DNA of 64,000 bases from contig NZ_FPAC01000003.1 in assembly GCF_900116105.1 (NCBI RefSeq), positions 1 to 64,000 on the forward strand, written 5' to 3'. The notes under the pieces are model-generated. The model was not told the DNA's origin, ran no database searches, and worked only from the letters and a program-made list of their open reading frames with translations. Source of the stretch: Paenibacillus sp. 453mf (GTDB taxonomy: Bacteria > Bacillota > Bacilli > Paenibacillales > Paenibacillaceae). This document shows positions 12,368 through 20,843 of the stretch, one piece after another. Positions within the stretch are counted from its first letter, which is position 1. Each line of letters starts with the position of its first letter. The position numbers and the translations under genes were made by a program.

Positions 12368-13915
12368 CTATTCGGTTGCTGTAATATGCTCTCGCTGGAA
12401 TTTAGCAATATCCTCATATTCTTCGGTCAGCTTACGGGATATACGAATAAAGATGGGAAGAAGCTCTTGATAGATCGATACATGGTTTTGATCCGGTTTG
12501 TGTGCATGAGTGGTCCCCACCATCTTAGAGACGATTTCAAGCGAATCTGTGCGTCCTGTGGCGTATAGACCAAGGACAACAGCCCCGAGACATGAGCTCT
12601 CAAAGCTCTCAGGCACAACGACTTCCTGATCAAATATATCGGCCATCATCTGACGCCACAATGGAGAGCGTGCAAATCCGCCTGTTGCTAGTATTCGGCT
12701 TGGCTGGCCCATTTGTTCCTTCATGGCAAGCAGAACCGTATAGAGGTTAAAAATGACCCCTTCAAGTACAGAACGAATCATATGCTCCTTCCTATGATGC
12801 AGTGTAAGGCCAAAGAAGGAGCCTCGGGCATCAGGATTCCATAGTGGAGCTCTTTCACCGGCCAAAAATGGATGGAAGAGCAGTCCGTCTGCACCTGGGC
12901 TAACGCGTGCAGCTATACGGGTAAGTACATCATACGAGCTAATGCCAAGACGTTTCGCGGTTTCGATTTCGCTGGCCGCCATTTCATCACGAACCCAGCG
13001 GAAGATCATGCCTCCATTATTTACTGGTCCGCCGACAACCCAGTGATTCTCCGTCAAAGCATAGCAAAAAGTACGTCCTTTTGGATCAGTAACCGGCTTG
13101 TCTACAACGGTGCGGATCGCTCCGCTCGTCCCAATTGTGGCTGCCACTTCACCAGGACGTATGGCGTTCACACCGAGGTTGGATAATACGCCGTCGGTAG
13201 CTCCTACAACGAAAGGAGTAGAAGCAGACAAGCCCATTTCTGCAGCATATTTTTCATTCAAGCCCTCGAGAATATGTGTTGTAGGTACAAGCATGGACAA
13301 GCGTTCTGAAGTAATTCCTGCAATCTGCAACGCTTCTTCATCCCAATCCAGCTGCTCAAGGTTCATAAGCCCTGTTGCAGAAGCAATAGAATGATCGACA
13401 ACATATTCATTGAACAGCTTAAACGTAACGTACTCACGGATCGATATAAATTTAGCCGATTGACTAAACAGCTCGTTGTGATCGTGTTTGAGCCATAGCA
13501 GCTTGGCAAGAGGGGACATGGGATGAATCGGAGTTCCGGTGCGGCGATAGATTTCGTGTCCGTTCAGCTCATCCTTTAATTTTCTCGCCCATTGATTACT
13601 GCGATTATCCGCCCAAGTGATGCATGGAGTAAGTGGATTTCCTGCGGCATCCATCGCGATCATACTGTGCATAGCTGTACTAAAGGAAGCAAACATCACT
13701 TGATCAGGTGCAATGCCACTTGTCTTCATAACTTCCTTAACCGTATGCATGACGGCATGGAAGATTTGTTCCGGATCCTGAACCGCTGCATCGGGAACAG
13801 GGGTGTGTAGCGGATATTCCTCACTTGCTTTTGCAACCACTTGTCCATTTTCTTCAAACAGGACCGATTTCGTGCTCGTTGTCCCGATATCAATACCTAG
13901 CATGTATGATTTCAT
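12368..13915 (-). CDS. gntK: gluconokinase (FGGY family)
   Basis: The enzyme phosphorylates D-gluconate to 6-phosphogluconate, feeding the pentose phosphate pathway. The 515-residue protein is an FGGY-family carbohydrate kinase, with N-terminal phosphate loop DIGTTSTKSVLFEENG, a central ATPase motif VVGATDGVLSNLGVNA, and C-terminal ATGGFARSPLWRQMMADIFDQEV. The substrate is inferred from its operon partners, a GntP permease and a GntR regulator. It follows gntP on the same strand after a 127-base gap that holds a strong hairpin. Confidence 0.93.
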   Translation of the reverse strand: MKSYMLGIDIGTTSTKSVLFEENGQVVAKASEEYPLHTPVPDAAVQDPEQIFHAVMHTVKEVMKTSGIAPDQVMFASFSTAMHSMIAMDAAGNPLTPCITWADNRSNQWARKLKDELNGHEIYRRTGTPIHPMSPLAKLLWLKHDHNELFSQSAKFISIREYVTFKLFNEYVVDHSIASATGLMNLEQLDWDEEALQIAGITSERLSMLVPTTHILEGLNEKYAAEMGLSASTPFVVGATDGVLSNLGVNAIRPGEVAATIGTSGAIRTVVDKPVTDPKGRTFCYALTENHWVVGGPVNNGGMIFRWVRDEMAASEIETAKRLGISSYDVLTRIAARVSPGADGLLFHPFLAGERAPLWNPDARGSFFGLTLHHRKEHMIRSVLEGVIFNLYTVLLAMKEQMGQPSRILATGGFARSPLWRQMMADIFDQEVVVPESFESSCLGAVVLGLYATGRTDSLEIVSKMVGTTHAHKPDQNHVSIYQELLPIFIRISRKLTEEYEDIAKFQREHITATE

Positions 13916-13957
13916 AACGTAAGAGCCTTCTTTCTAAAATATAATTGGTAACGCAAT

Positions 13958-13998
13958 TTGCCTAACACGAAGCAAGCAGTTCAGCTCGTGTTAGGCAA
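13958..13998 (-). terminator. hairpin between gntP and gntK
   Basis: TTGCCTAACACGA and TCGTGTTAGGCAA form a perfect 13-bp stem with a 15-base loop and no long T-run. It may act as a partial terminator or mRNA-processing element that sets the gntP:gntK ratio. A TACATGTA palindrome at 14014-14021 resembles the core of the palindrome upstream of gntR. Confidence 0.5.
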
Positions 13999-14042
13999 TT
14001 CTCATTTAAGTGTACATGTATCCAGTGTACTATATGAAGTTT

Positions 14043-15404
14043 TTAGATGACAAAGCTTAACAGCAAAATAAGAATCAATGCGACTACGGAAAGAATACAT
14101 TCCATAACGGACCAAGTTTTGAGCGTCTGTGATACAGACATATTGAAGAACTCTTTGATCATCCAGAAGCCGGCATCGTTGACATGGGACAAGAAGAGGG
14201 AACCTGCTCCTGTGGCCAGTACAACGAGCTCAACGCTTACACCAGGAGACATTGCAAGAACCGGAGCAACAATACCGGCTGCTGTCGTCATTGCCACTGT
14301 TGCAGAACCGGTTGCAACCCGGATCAGTGCCGCTACGAGCCATGCAAATAGAATAACGTTGATGTTAATGCTTGTAGCTAACTCCGCAATCGCATTGCCG
14401 ACGCCGCTGTCAATCAGAACTTGTTTAAACGCGCCGCCGCCGCCGATGATCAGGATAATGCTTGCTGTAGGAGCAAGACACTCGCTGGTAAACTTCGAAA
14501 TTTCACTTTTGTTAAATCCGCGTGCAAACCCGAGTGAGAACAGTGCAAAGACGACAGAAATAAGGAGCGCGACAATTTCGTCACCGATGAACTCAAGGAA
14601 ATGCGTAAGACCATTTGTACCTGCTGGATCTACAATCATCGCTACTGAACCGGCAAGCATAAGAATAACCGGCAGCAGAATAGTTAGCAGGGTAATACCA
14701 AAGCCAGGAAGCTCGCGTTCGCTCTTCAATGAGAATTGTTCAGCGAGTTCTACAGGAGGCTCAACATGTACTCTTTTGCTAATAATATTACCGAATACAG
14801 GTCCTGCGATAATTGCAGTAGGCAAACCGACCAGGATACTGTAGAAAATAGTCATACCTAAGTTTGCATTATATGCCTTAATCGCAATCATCGGAGCCGG
14901 ATGCGGTGGCACCAGACCGTGCACGGTTGAGAGACCGGCCAGAATGGGAATACCAATTTTAATAATGGATAATCCCGTTTTTCTCGCGACAGTAAAGACA
15001 ATAGGGATAAGCAGGATAAGACCTACTTCGAAAAATACAGGAATACCGACGATAAAACCAACGATCATCATTGCCCAGTGAACACGTTTTTGACCGAACC
15101 GATTAACCAGCGTTGTAGCAATACGTTCAGCCCCGCCGGACTCGGCCATCATTTTACCGAGCATTGTACCAAGACCAATAACGATGGCTATCGTTCCGAG
15201 TGTTCCACCAACCCCACCGGTTATTGAGCTAATGGCGTCTTCAGCGTTCATTCCTGTAAGCAATCCAAGCATTAAGGCGGATATTAACAGGGAGACGAAT
15301 GGATTCCATTTATATTTAGAAATCAATACGATAAGAAAAACAATCGTAATTAGTGTCCATATCAGCATCGTTGCCGTATGACTAAGTCCAAAAATACTAT
15401 CCAT
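14043..15404 (-). CDS. gntP: gluconate permease (GntP family)
   Basis: The 453-residue, highly hydrophobic protein of the Gnt transporter family has many predicted membrane segments and the family segments GIPVFFEVGLILLIPIVF and GLVPPHPAPM. It should import gluconate by H+ symport. It is first in the operon ahead of gntK and is preceded by a palindromic operator-like site at 15510-15523 and a cre-like half-matching site near 15458-15472. Confidence 0.93.
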   Translation of the reverse strand: MDSIFGLSHTATMLIWTLITIVFLIVLISKYKWNPFVSLLISALMLGLLTGMNAEDAISSITGGVGGTLGTIAIVIGLGTMLGKMMAESGGAERIATTLVNRFGQKRVHWAMMIVGFIVGIPVFFEVGLILLIPIVFTVARKTGLSIIKIGIPILAGLSTVHGLVPPHPAPMIAIKAYNANLGMTIFYSILVGLPTAIIAGPVFGNIISKRVHVEPPVELAEQFSLKSERELPGFGITLLTILLPVILMLAGSVAMIVDPAGTNGLTHFLEFIGDEIVALLISVVFALFSLGFARGFNKSEISKFTSECLAPTASIILIIGGGGAFKQVLIDSGVGNAIAELATSININVILFAWLVAALIRVATGSATVAMTTAAGIVAPVLAMSPGVSVELVVLATGAGSLFLSHVNDAGFWMIKEFFNMSVSQTLKTWSVMECILSVVALILILLLSFVI

Positions 15405-15509
15405 AATTCGAAATCTCCTTTTCAGCCAATAAAGTAAAATTCGTAAGTTGTGTAAAACGAGAAGCGCTTACAAAAGCATCTTAAAAAACTTCATATCGAA
15501 TACGAGTAT

Positions 15510-15523
15510 ACTTGTCGACAAGT
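15510..15523. promoter_or_regulatory. putative GntR operator upstream of gntP
   Basis: ACTTGTCGACAAGT is a perfect 14-bp palindrome in the gntR-gntP gap. B. subtilis GntR binds palindromes containing ACTTGTATACAAGT, which differ only in the centre. A related palindrome lies upstream of gntR. Confidence 0.6.
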
Positions 15524-15598
15524 TTGAGCGAAAAAGAGAAAGTACAACACTTGCACGTTTCTCAATTTGAATACCTAGGTACTTATTGTGGAGAGAAA

Positions 15599-16267
15599 TC
15601 ATAATGTTTTATGCAAAGTTTGCCTTGAATCATTAAAATAAAGCTTAACCTCATCCGCTACAACCTCAGAATCTCGGGTTTGCAGCCCCCGTATTAGTCT
15701 TCGGTGCTTCTCAATTACCGTTTCAATCCGCTCATGACCGTGCGAGAAAACTTCCTCTGTCGTAAGCAGCAGAACCGTCATAATAATCTGTCGGATGCTC
15801 TTCCATAAATGAAGCATTCGAGTGTGGTTAGCTTCTATAATAATCGTTTCATGGAAACTTAAGTCTTGGTAAGCAAATTCGACATAATCCTTATGTTTTG
15901 CTGAGAGCTCCATCTTATCAATGATATGCTGCAGCTTCATGATCAGCTGCTCCGGCAAATCTGATGATAATCGCTCCTGGACAAAGCTTTCAATAAGGTA
16001 CCTTACGTCATACAGTTCATCCATATCCCGTTGACTAAGACCAAGGACGACCGCGCCCATCCGTTCTAATCGAAGCAAGCCTTCGTTTGAAAGCGTTTTA
16101 AATGCATCTCTAACGGGAGAACGGCTACTGCCAAATTGACTGGCGATTCGATTCTCAGACAGAACTTCTCCAACCGGAATTGCGCCATTAATAATTTGCA
16201 GTCGTAATTCGCTTACAATAAATTCACCAAGAGACTCTCCTTGTAACCAAGCAGCAGGATATCGCAT
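15599..16267 (-). CDS. gntR: GntR-family transcriptional regulator of gluconate genes
   Basis: The protein of about 222 residues has an N-terminal winged HTH (GEVLSENRIASQFGSSRSPVRDAFKTLSNEGLLRLE) and a C-terminal all-helical FCD ligand domain (DELYDVRYLIESFVQE onward). FadR-type GntR regulators with this layout repress sugar-acid operons and release DNA on ligand binding. I chose the ATG at 16267 because GGGAG lies seven bases upstream. An open frame reaches 16303 but would overlap the palindromic operator. It is encoded upstream of gntP on the same strand. Confidence 0.88.
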   Translation of the reverse strand: MRYPAAWLQGESLGEFIVSELRLQIINGAIPVGEVLSENRIASQFGSSRSPVRDAFKTLSNEGLLRLERMGAVVLGLSQRDMDELYDVRYLIESFVQERLSSDLPEQLIMKLQHIIDKMELSAKHKDYVEFAYQDLSFHETIIIEANHTRMLHLWKSIRQIIMTVLLLTTEEVFSHGHERIETVIEKHRRLIRGLQTRDSEVVADEVKLYFNDSRQTLHKTL

Positions 16268-16287
16268 GATGACGCTCCCATCTAAAA

Positions 16288-16301
16288 GTATACATGTATA
16301 C
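16288..16301. promoter_or_regulatory. palindromic operator upstream of gntR
   Basis: GTATACATGTATAC is a perfect 14-bp palindrome about 20 bases upstream of the gntR start. It is the likely autoregulatory site of GntR, as it resembles the palindrome in front of gntP. Confidence 0.5.
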
Positions 16302-16303
16302 AA

Positions 16304-16787
16304 CTAGCTGTGACTTATCCTACACTATAAATAAAGGTTTTGTAAACGATTAATTTAAGAAAAATAAGCAGAATTTAATTCACTTTCCTAATTTAAACGA
16401 GGCAAAATAAGTACAATATCGCGTTAGCAGCCTATAGCCAGAGGAGCTATAAAATACAATGAAGGAGTGAAAAATTTTAAGGATAAATTGGTTATCCACA
16501 TGTGTATAAATGAATTGTTTCGAGAGATGTTTTTTGGCGTTGTGGACAATTTTAATAAAGTACACAAACATGTCGTAAGTAAAAAATGATAAGCTAAATG
16601 ATAAGCTATATGAAGCCAGTTGACTTTTTGACTTGATCATGTTTAAATGTATAAAGGCATTTTCTGTGTTTATGAAAATGATTAAATTTCGATAATGTTA
16701 TGGATTGCGCTAAGCAAATTAATACAGTTCATAAGCTCTACAAGATAGTTCAATCTGTACAGGATTCCTTTAAGGGGGTGCATACAC
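16304..16787. other. rpmH upstream region with DnaA boxes
   Basis: This 484-base stretch has no convincing gene. It contains a perfect DnaA box TTATCCACA at 16492-16500 and a near-match TGTGGACAA around 16540-16548, and then the rpmH promoter. The open frame on the minus strand at 16380-16640 has no family features and covers the DnaA boxes, so I do not call it. Confidence 0.6.
16628..16655 (+). promoter_or_regulatory. rpmH promoter
   Basis: TTGACT (16628-16633), a 16-base spacer, and TATAAA (16650-16655) form a sigma-A-type promoter about 130 bases ahead of rpmH. Confidence 0.6.
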
Positions 16788-16922
16788 ATGAGACCAACGT
16801 TTAGACCGAACGTAAGCAAACGCAAGAAAAATCATGGTTTCCGGAAAAGAATGAGCACGAAAAACGGCCGTAAAGTTCTGGCAGCCCGCCGTCTAAAAGG
16901 CAGAAAAGTATTAAGTGCGTAA
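16788..16922 (+). CDS. rpmH: 50S ribosomal protein L34
   Basis: This is the 44-residue, highly basic ribosomal protein L34. The sequence begins MRPTFRPN and contains the conserved KNHGFRKRM and [11 protein letters not shown]. The ATG is preceded by AAGGGGGTG. It is followed by a strong terminator and then rnpA, the conserved order on the plus-strand side of oriC. In B. subtilis dnaA lies directly next to this gene; here the gnt operon intervenes. Confidence 0.98.
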   Translation: MRPTFRPNVSKRKKNHGFRKRMSTKNGRKVLAARRLKGRKVLSA

Positions 16923-16931
16923 TGCGTGCAT

Positions 16932-16957
16932 AAAGACCACTACGGTGGTCTTTTTTT
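16932..16957 (+). terminator. rpmH intrinsic terminator
   Basis: AAAGACCAC and GTGGTCTTT form a 9-bp stem with a short loop, followed by a T-run. It lies about ten bases after the rpmH stop. Confidence 0.9.
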
Positions 16958-17096
16958 CTTAATATCGCTCATTTTACTTATAAATATAATTGTAGGACTA
17001 CACTATATGATCGATTCGTTTATGTTCGTGGCGGATCGTCTATACTAGTTATGTTCATTTTTGAGGATTGCTAGGTAAGCAAGGAGAAGATTGCTC

Positions 17097-17450
17097 GTGC
17101 ATAAGAGATTACGTTTACGAAACCGGGACGACTTTAATCGCGTATACCGTTATGGAAAGTCCTTTGCCAACTATCAATTTGTGGTATATGGATTGCGTCG
17201 CAAAGATGTCGATCAGTTTCGAGTCGGCGTATCTTGCAGCAAAAAGATAGGCAATGCTGTCGTTCGCAATCGCATTAGAAGGATTATTAAAGAAATCATT
17301 CGACATCATGAAGCCGAAATAGTAGAACATATGGATCTTATTTTTATCGTTAGAAAAGGTGCGGCTTCCATGAGCTATCAAGAGATGGAGAAGAGTATCC
17401 TTCATGTCTTGCGAAAAGCTTCGCTGCTCAAGAAAAATGGCTTGAAATAG
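17097..17450 (+). CDS. rnpA: ribonuclease P protein component
   Basis: RnpA is the small basic protein of RNase P, which matures tRNA 5' ends. The RNase P signature is clear: RVGVSCSKKIGNAVVRNRIRRIIKEIIR, near residues 41-68. The protein starts HKRLRLRNRDDFNRVY, typical for the family. I use the GTG at 17097, with AAGGAG ten bases upstream. A TTG at 17091, four bases from the same site, is the alternative and adds two residues. It is followed by yidC after 70 bases. Confidence 0.95.
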   Translation: MHKRLRLRNRDDFNRVYRYGKSFANYQFVVYGLRRKDVDQFRVGVSCSKKIGNAVVRNRIRRIIKEIIRHHEAEIVEHMDLIFIVRKGAASMSYQEMEKSILHVLRKASLLKKNGLK

Positions 17451-17520
17451 CGTTTTCTTTGTTCTTCTAATTATGGTATTATTTACGGTGGAATGGAAAG
17501 GTTAAGAGAGGGGTTATGAA

Positions 17521-18402
17521 GTGTCGCGATTCATGTTAATGAAGGGTAGAAAATGGCTCCTTCTTATCGCTGTCATTGCTTTGGTCTCCGTGCTAGCGGG
17601 CTGTTCTACGAATCCGTCTGCACACCTGACCACAGAAGACTTGAAAAACAGTGATTCATTTTGGAGAAGTAACGTCGTTTACTGGTTCTCACTTGCTCTA
17701 GATACTTTTGCGAATTGGTTTAATGGAGAGTACGGTTTAGCAATACTGGTCTTGGTGCTTATTGTCCGGACGTTAATTCTCCCATTAACTATTAAACAAG
17801 TCAAAAGCTCTAGAAACATGCAGAAGGTTCAACCTTTAATCAAGGAGATCCAAACAAAGTACAAGGATAACCCTGAGAAGCTGCAACAGGAAACAATGAA
17901 GCTATTCCAAGAGCATAAAGTTAATCCGATGGCAGGATGTCTACCTTTGATCATCCAGATGCCGATATATATTGCTCTTTACAATTCAATTTATATGAAT
18001 TCCAATATCAGTCAGCATACGTTCCTGTGGATGGAGCTTGGCTCACCAGACAAGCTGTTTGTCCTGCCGGTTCTCGTTGCTGTAACGATGTGGTTCCAAA
18101 CCTGGTACATGATGAAGCAAAACCCAAGTCAGCAGCAAGGTCCTATGCAATTCATGCTGTGGGTATATCCGATTCTGATGTTCGTCATGTCGTACCAATT
18201 CGCATCTGCATTGCCGTTGTATTGGTTCTATTCCAACATTTATACCATTGTACAAAACTTCTTCTTGTATCGTAATAACGATAAGCATCTGGCTGCTTCC
18301 AATGTTCAAGCTGCGACTAGCTCCAATAAGGGACAAGCCAAAGCAGGTAATGGTGCTAACAGATCGCAAATCAACAAGAAAAAGAAGAAGAAAAGAAAGT
18401 AA
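17521..18402 (+). CDS. yidC: membrane protein insertase YidC/SpoIIIJ
   Basis: YidC1/SpoIIIJ inserts membrane proteins with or without Sec. In spore formers one copy is needed for forespore signalling. The 293-residue lipoprotein has a signal peptide ending in the lipobox LAGC, giving a lipidated Cys near residue 28. The hydrophilic YidC signature is LPLTIKQVKSSRNMQKVQP, followed by MAGCLPLIIQMPIYIALY and further membrane segments. The tail is very basic (KKKKKKRK), as in ribosome-binding YidC tails. The GTG start at 17521 has GAGAGGGG upstream. It is followed by jag, its usual partner. Confidence 0.96.
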   Translation: MSRFMLMKGRKWLLLIAVIALVSVLAGCSTNPSAHLTTEDLKNSDSFWRSNVVYWFSLALDTFANWFNGEYGLAILVLVLIVRTLILPLTIKQVKSSRNMQKVQPLIKEIQTKYKDNPEKLQQETMKLFQEHKVNPMAGCLPLIIQMPIYIALYNSIYMNSNISQHTFLWMELGSPDKLFVLPVLVAVTMWFQTWYMMKQNPSQQQGPMQFMLWVYPILMFVMSYQFASALPLYWFYSNIYTIVQNFFLYRNNDKHLAASNVQAATSSNKGQAKAGNGANRSQINKKKKKKRK

Positions 18403-18435
18403 TCCGCTTGTGGTGAAGGAGGCAAGGCGTTCTAT

Positions 18436-19140
18436 ATGACCACCGTCATTGCGACAGGTAAGACGATAGAAGATGCTGTCATGAAAGGATTAACTGAACT
18501 TGGTGTTAACCGGGAATCAGTTACGTTAAACGTCTTAGAGCAGCCATCCAGAGGATTTCTTGGACTTATCGGCGTTAAACCCGCTAAGGTGGAACTAACC
18601 CTTATACCTAAACGCAAGAGCGAGTCCGTCGTAACTGAGCCTGCCCGGATCCAAAATTTGAGCTTAACAGAATCAGTATCAGCTGTGTCTGAGGCAGACC
18701 CCTATTACGAGGCAAGTGAATTCATCAGAGAAGTTGCTGCTGGAATGGGACTTGAGGTAGATATTGATATAAAGAAGAACAGAGATGGAAAAATCTTTAA
18801 TATTACCGGTGATAATTTAGGTCTAATCATCGGTCGTCGAGGACAGACGCTGGACGCACTTCAATATCTTGCGAACATCGTTGCGAATAAGCATTCTTCA
18901 AGCTTTGTCCGAATTGTGCTGGACGCAGAGAATTTCAGACAGCGACGCCGCAAAACATTGGAGGAGCTCGCTGAACGTCTGGCAGGACAAGTCATTCGTA
19001 CAGGGAAAGAAGTCATTCTTGAACCGATGTCGTCTCAGGAACGCAAAGTTATTCATGCGAAGCTGCAGCATCACCGTCAGATTAAGACTTACAGTAAGGG
19101 CGAGGAGCCTAACCGTAGAGTGGTAATCACACCTAAATGA
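18436..19140 (+). CDS. jag: SpoIIIJ-associated RNA-binding protein Jag/KhpB
   Basis: The 234-residue protein has three parts: an N-terminal Jag domain (residues 1-55), a KH domain with the GRRG loop in NLGLIIGRRGQTLDALQYL, and an R3H domain with SSQERKVIHAKLQ. Jag/KhpB binds RNA and affects cell division and wall synthesis in Gram-positive bacteria. The ATG at 18436 has GAAGGAGG upstream. It is 33 bases after yidC and ahead of a terminator, so yidC and jag likely end one transcript. Confidence 0.95.
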   Translation: MTTVIATGKTIEDAVMKGLTELGVNRESVTLNVLEQPSRGFLGLIGVKPAKVELTLIPKRKSESVVTEPARIQNLSLTESVSAVSEADPYYEASEFIREVAAGMGLEVDIDIKKNRDGKIFNITGDNLGLIIGRRGQTLDALQYLANIVANKHSSSFVRIVLDAENFRQRRRKTLEELAERLAGQVIRTGKEVILEPMSSQERKVIHAKLQHHRQIKTYSKGEEPNRRVVITPK

Positions 19141-19169
19141 TGTAATTCAATGAGAAATTTTGCGAATAC

Positions 19170-19209
19170 GCAATGGCTTTCTGCGGGATGCGGGAGCCAT
19201 TGCTTTTTT
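19170..19209 (+). terminator. jag intrinsic terminator
   Basis: GCAATGGCT (19170-19178) and AGCCATTGC (19195-19203) pair perfectly and are followed by six T residues. Confidence 0.85.
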
Positions 19210-19256
19210 CATAGTATGGGCGAGTCTTTATACAAATGGTAAAGTAGGTGAACATC

Positions 19257-20633
19257 TTGATTAGTGATACTATAACTGCGATCTCCACTGCCGTTGGTGA
19301 AGCAGGGATTGCTGTGATTCGAGTAAGTGGACCGGATTCAATTACGGAAGTGGAGAAAATATTCAAAAGTAAAAAGCCACTCCATCTTGTGGATTCTCAC
19401 ACCGTTCATTATGGACATATTATAGAGCCAGACAGCAAGGAGCATATTGAAGAGGTGCTGGTCACTGTAATGAGAGCTCCGCGCTCTTTTACAACAGAAG
19501 ATGTAGTCGAGATTAGTTCTCATGGTGGCGTTATTTCAGTTAAACGGATTATGGATTTGCTCCTTCAGATGAATATACGGGTCGCTGAGCCGGGTGAGTT
19601 CACGAAGAGGGCTTTTTTGAATGGCAGAATTGATCTGTCCCAAGCAGAAGGGGTTATGGACCTGATTCGTTCGAAGTCTGACCGGGCATTCTCTGTGGCA
19701 TTGAAGCAGGTAGAGGGTTCACTGTCCTCCAAGATTAAAGCTTTGAGACACACACTGGTTGAGACGCTTGCTCATATCGAGGTGAACATTGATTATCCAG
19801 AGCATGATGTGGAGTCACTCACTTCTGAATTCATTAAAGAAAAATCCTCTTTTGTGATGAATGAGATCGCTAAGCTTTTAAAAACGGCAGAACAAGGAAA
19901 AATATTAAGAGAAGGCATTACGACAGCGATCGTAGGAAGACCGAACGTCGGAAAATCATCGCTGCTTAATACACTCGCCCAGGACAATCGTGCGATTGTA
20001 ACCGATATTCCTGGAACAACCCGAGATGTCATTGAAGAGTTTGTTACGATTAATAATATTCCGCTGAAGCTGCTGGATACTGCAGGTATTCGGGAGACGA
20101 TGGATATTGTCGAGAAGATCGGGGTAGAACGTTCAAGGACAGCATTCAGTGAAGCAGACTTGATCTTAATGGTAGTAAATGCGAGCGAGCCGATTCATGA
20201 TGATGAGATCGAATTGCTTGAACAAATCAAAGGCAGACAAGCCATTATCGTAATGAATAAGATCGATCTTCCTGCACAGGCCAATCGAGAGATTTTAGAG
20301 CGCTACGTAGATCCTGAACTCATTGTCCCGATGTCTGTGAAAGCCGAGGAAGGAATTGATGCGCTCGAAGCAGCGATTTCCCAGCTATTCTTCAGCGGCA
20401 GCCTTGAATCGGCTGATCTGACGTATGTGAGCAATGTGCGCCATATCTCCCTGTTGAAAAAGGCTAATCAATCTTTGCGTGATGCCTACGATGCAGCCGA
20501 GCAGTATATTCCGATTGATATGATTCAGATCGACGTACGAATGGCATGGGAGCATCTAGGAGAGATCGTGGGGGATACGGCACATGATGCTTTGATTGAT
20601 CAGATCTTCTCTCAATTCTGTTTGGGTAAATAA
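19257..20633 (+). CDS. mnmE: tRNA modification GTPase MnmE
   Basis: MnmE works with MnmG to install the 5-carboxymethylaminomethyl group on U34 of certain tRNAs. It has an N-terminal tetrahydrofolate-binding domain, a central G domain (GRPNVGKSSLLN, DIPGTTRDV, DTAGIRET, MNKIDLP), and the C-terminal FCLGK with its catalytic Cys. I choose the TTG at 19257 (protein MISDTITAIS) because homologues begin just before DTIAAIS and TAGGTG lies just upstream. A GTG at 19248 is possible. The protein is about 458 residues, normal for the family. Confidence 0.95.
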   Translation: MISDTITAISTAVGEAGIAVIRVSGPDSITEVEKIFKSKKPLHLVDSHTVHYGHIIEPDSKEHIEEVLVTVMRAPRSFTTEDVVEISSHGGVISVKRIMDLLLQMNIRVAEPGEFTKRAFLNGRIDLSQAEGVMDLIRSKSDRAFSVALKQVEGSLSSKIKALRHTLVETLAHIEVNIDYPEHDVESLTSEFIKEKSSFVMNEIAKLLKTAEQGKILREGITTAIVGRPNVGKSSLLNTLAQDNRAIVTDIPGTTRDVIEEFVTINNIPLKLLDTAGIRETMDIVEKIGVERSRTAFSEADLILMVVNASEPIHDDEIELLEQIKGRQAIIVMNKIDLPAQANREILERYVDPELIVPMSVKAEEGIDALEAAISQLFFSGSLESADLTYVSNVRHISLLKKANQSLRDAYDAAEQYIPIDMIQIDVRMAWEHLGEIVGDTAHDALIDQIFSQFCLGK

Positions 20634-20843
20634 ACTATAAGCCGTTAGACGTTAGCTTACGATGCTACGATCCTTTTACACGAATGTAGTAACCTTCATC
20701 TTAACTTCAGCATGGGGATTCGTTATAATGGAGGATGGTGCTTGAGAAGGGCATCGATTTGCTTAAGTATTATGGTTATATCAATCGGATGAATAGTTTT
20801 CCGATTTTATTGTATAGATCCAAATTATAAGGAGGTAAGGACA

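Noticed and set aside
16380..16640. 86-codon minus-strand open frame
   Set aside because: It has no family features and covers DnaA boxes in the rpmH upstream region.
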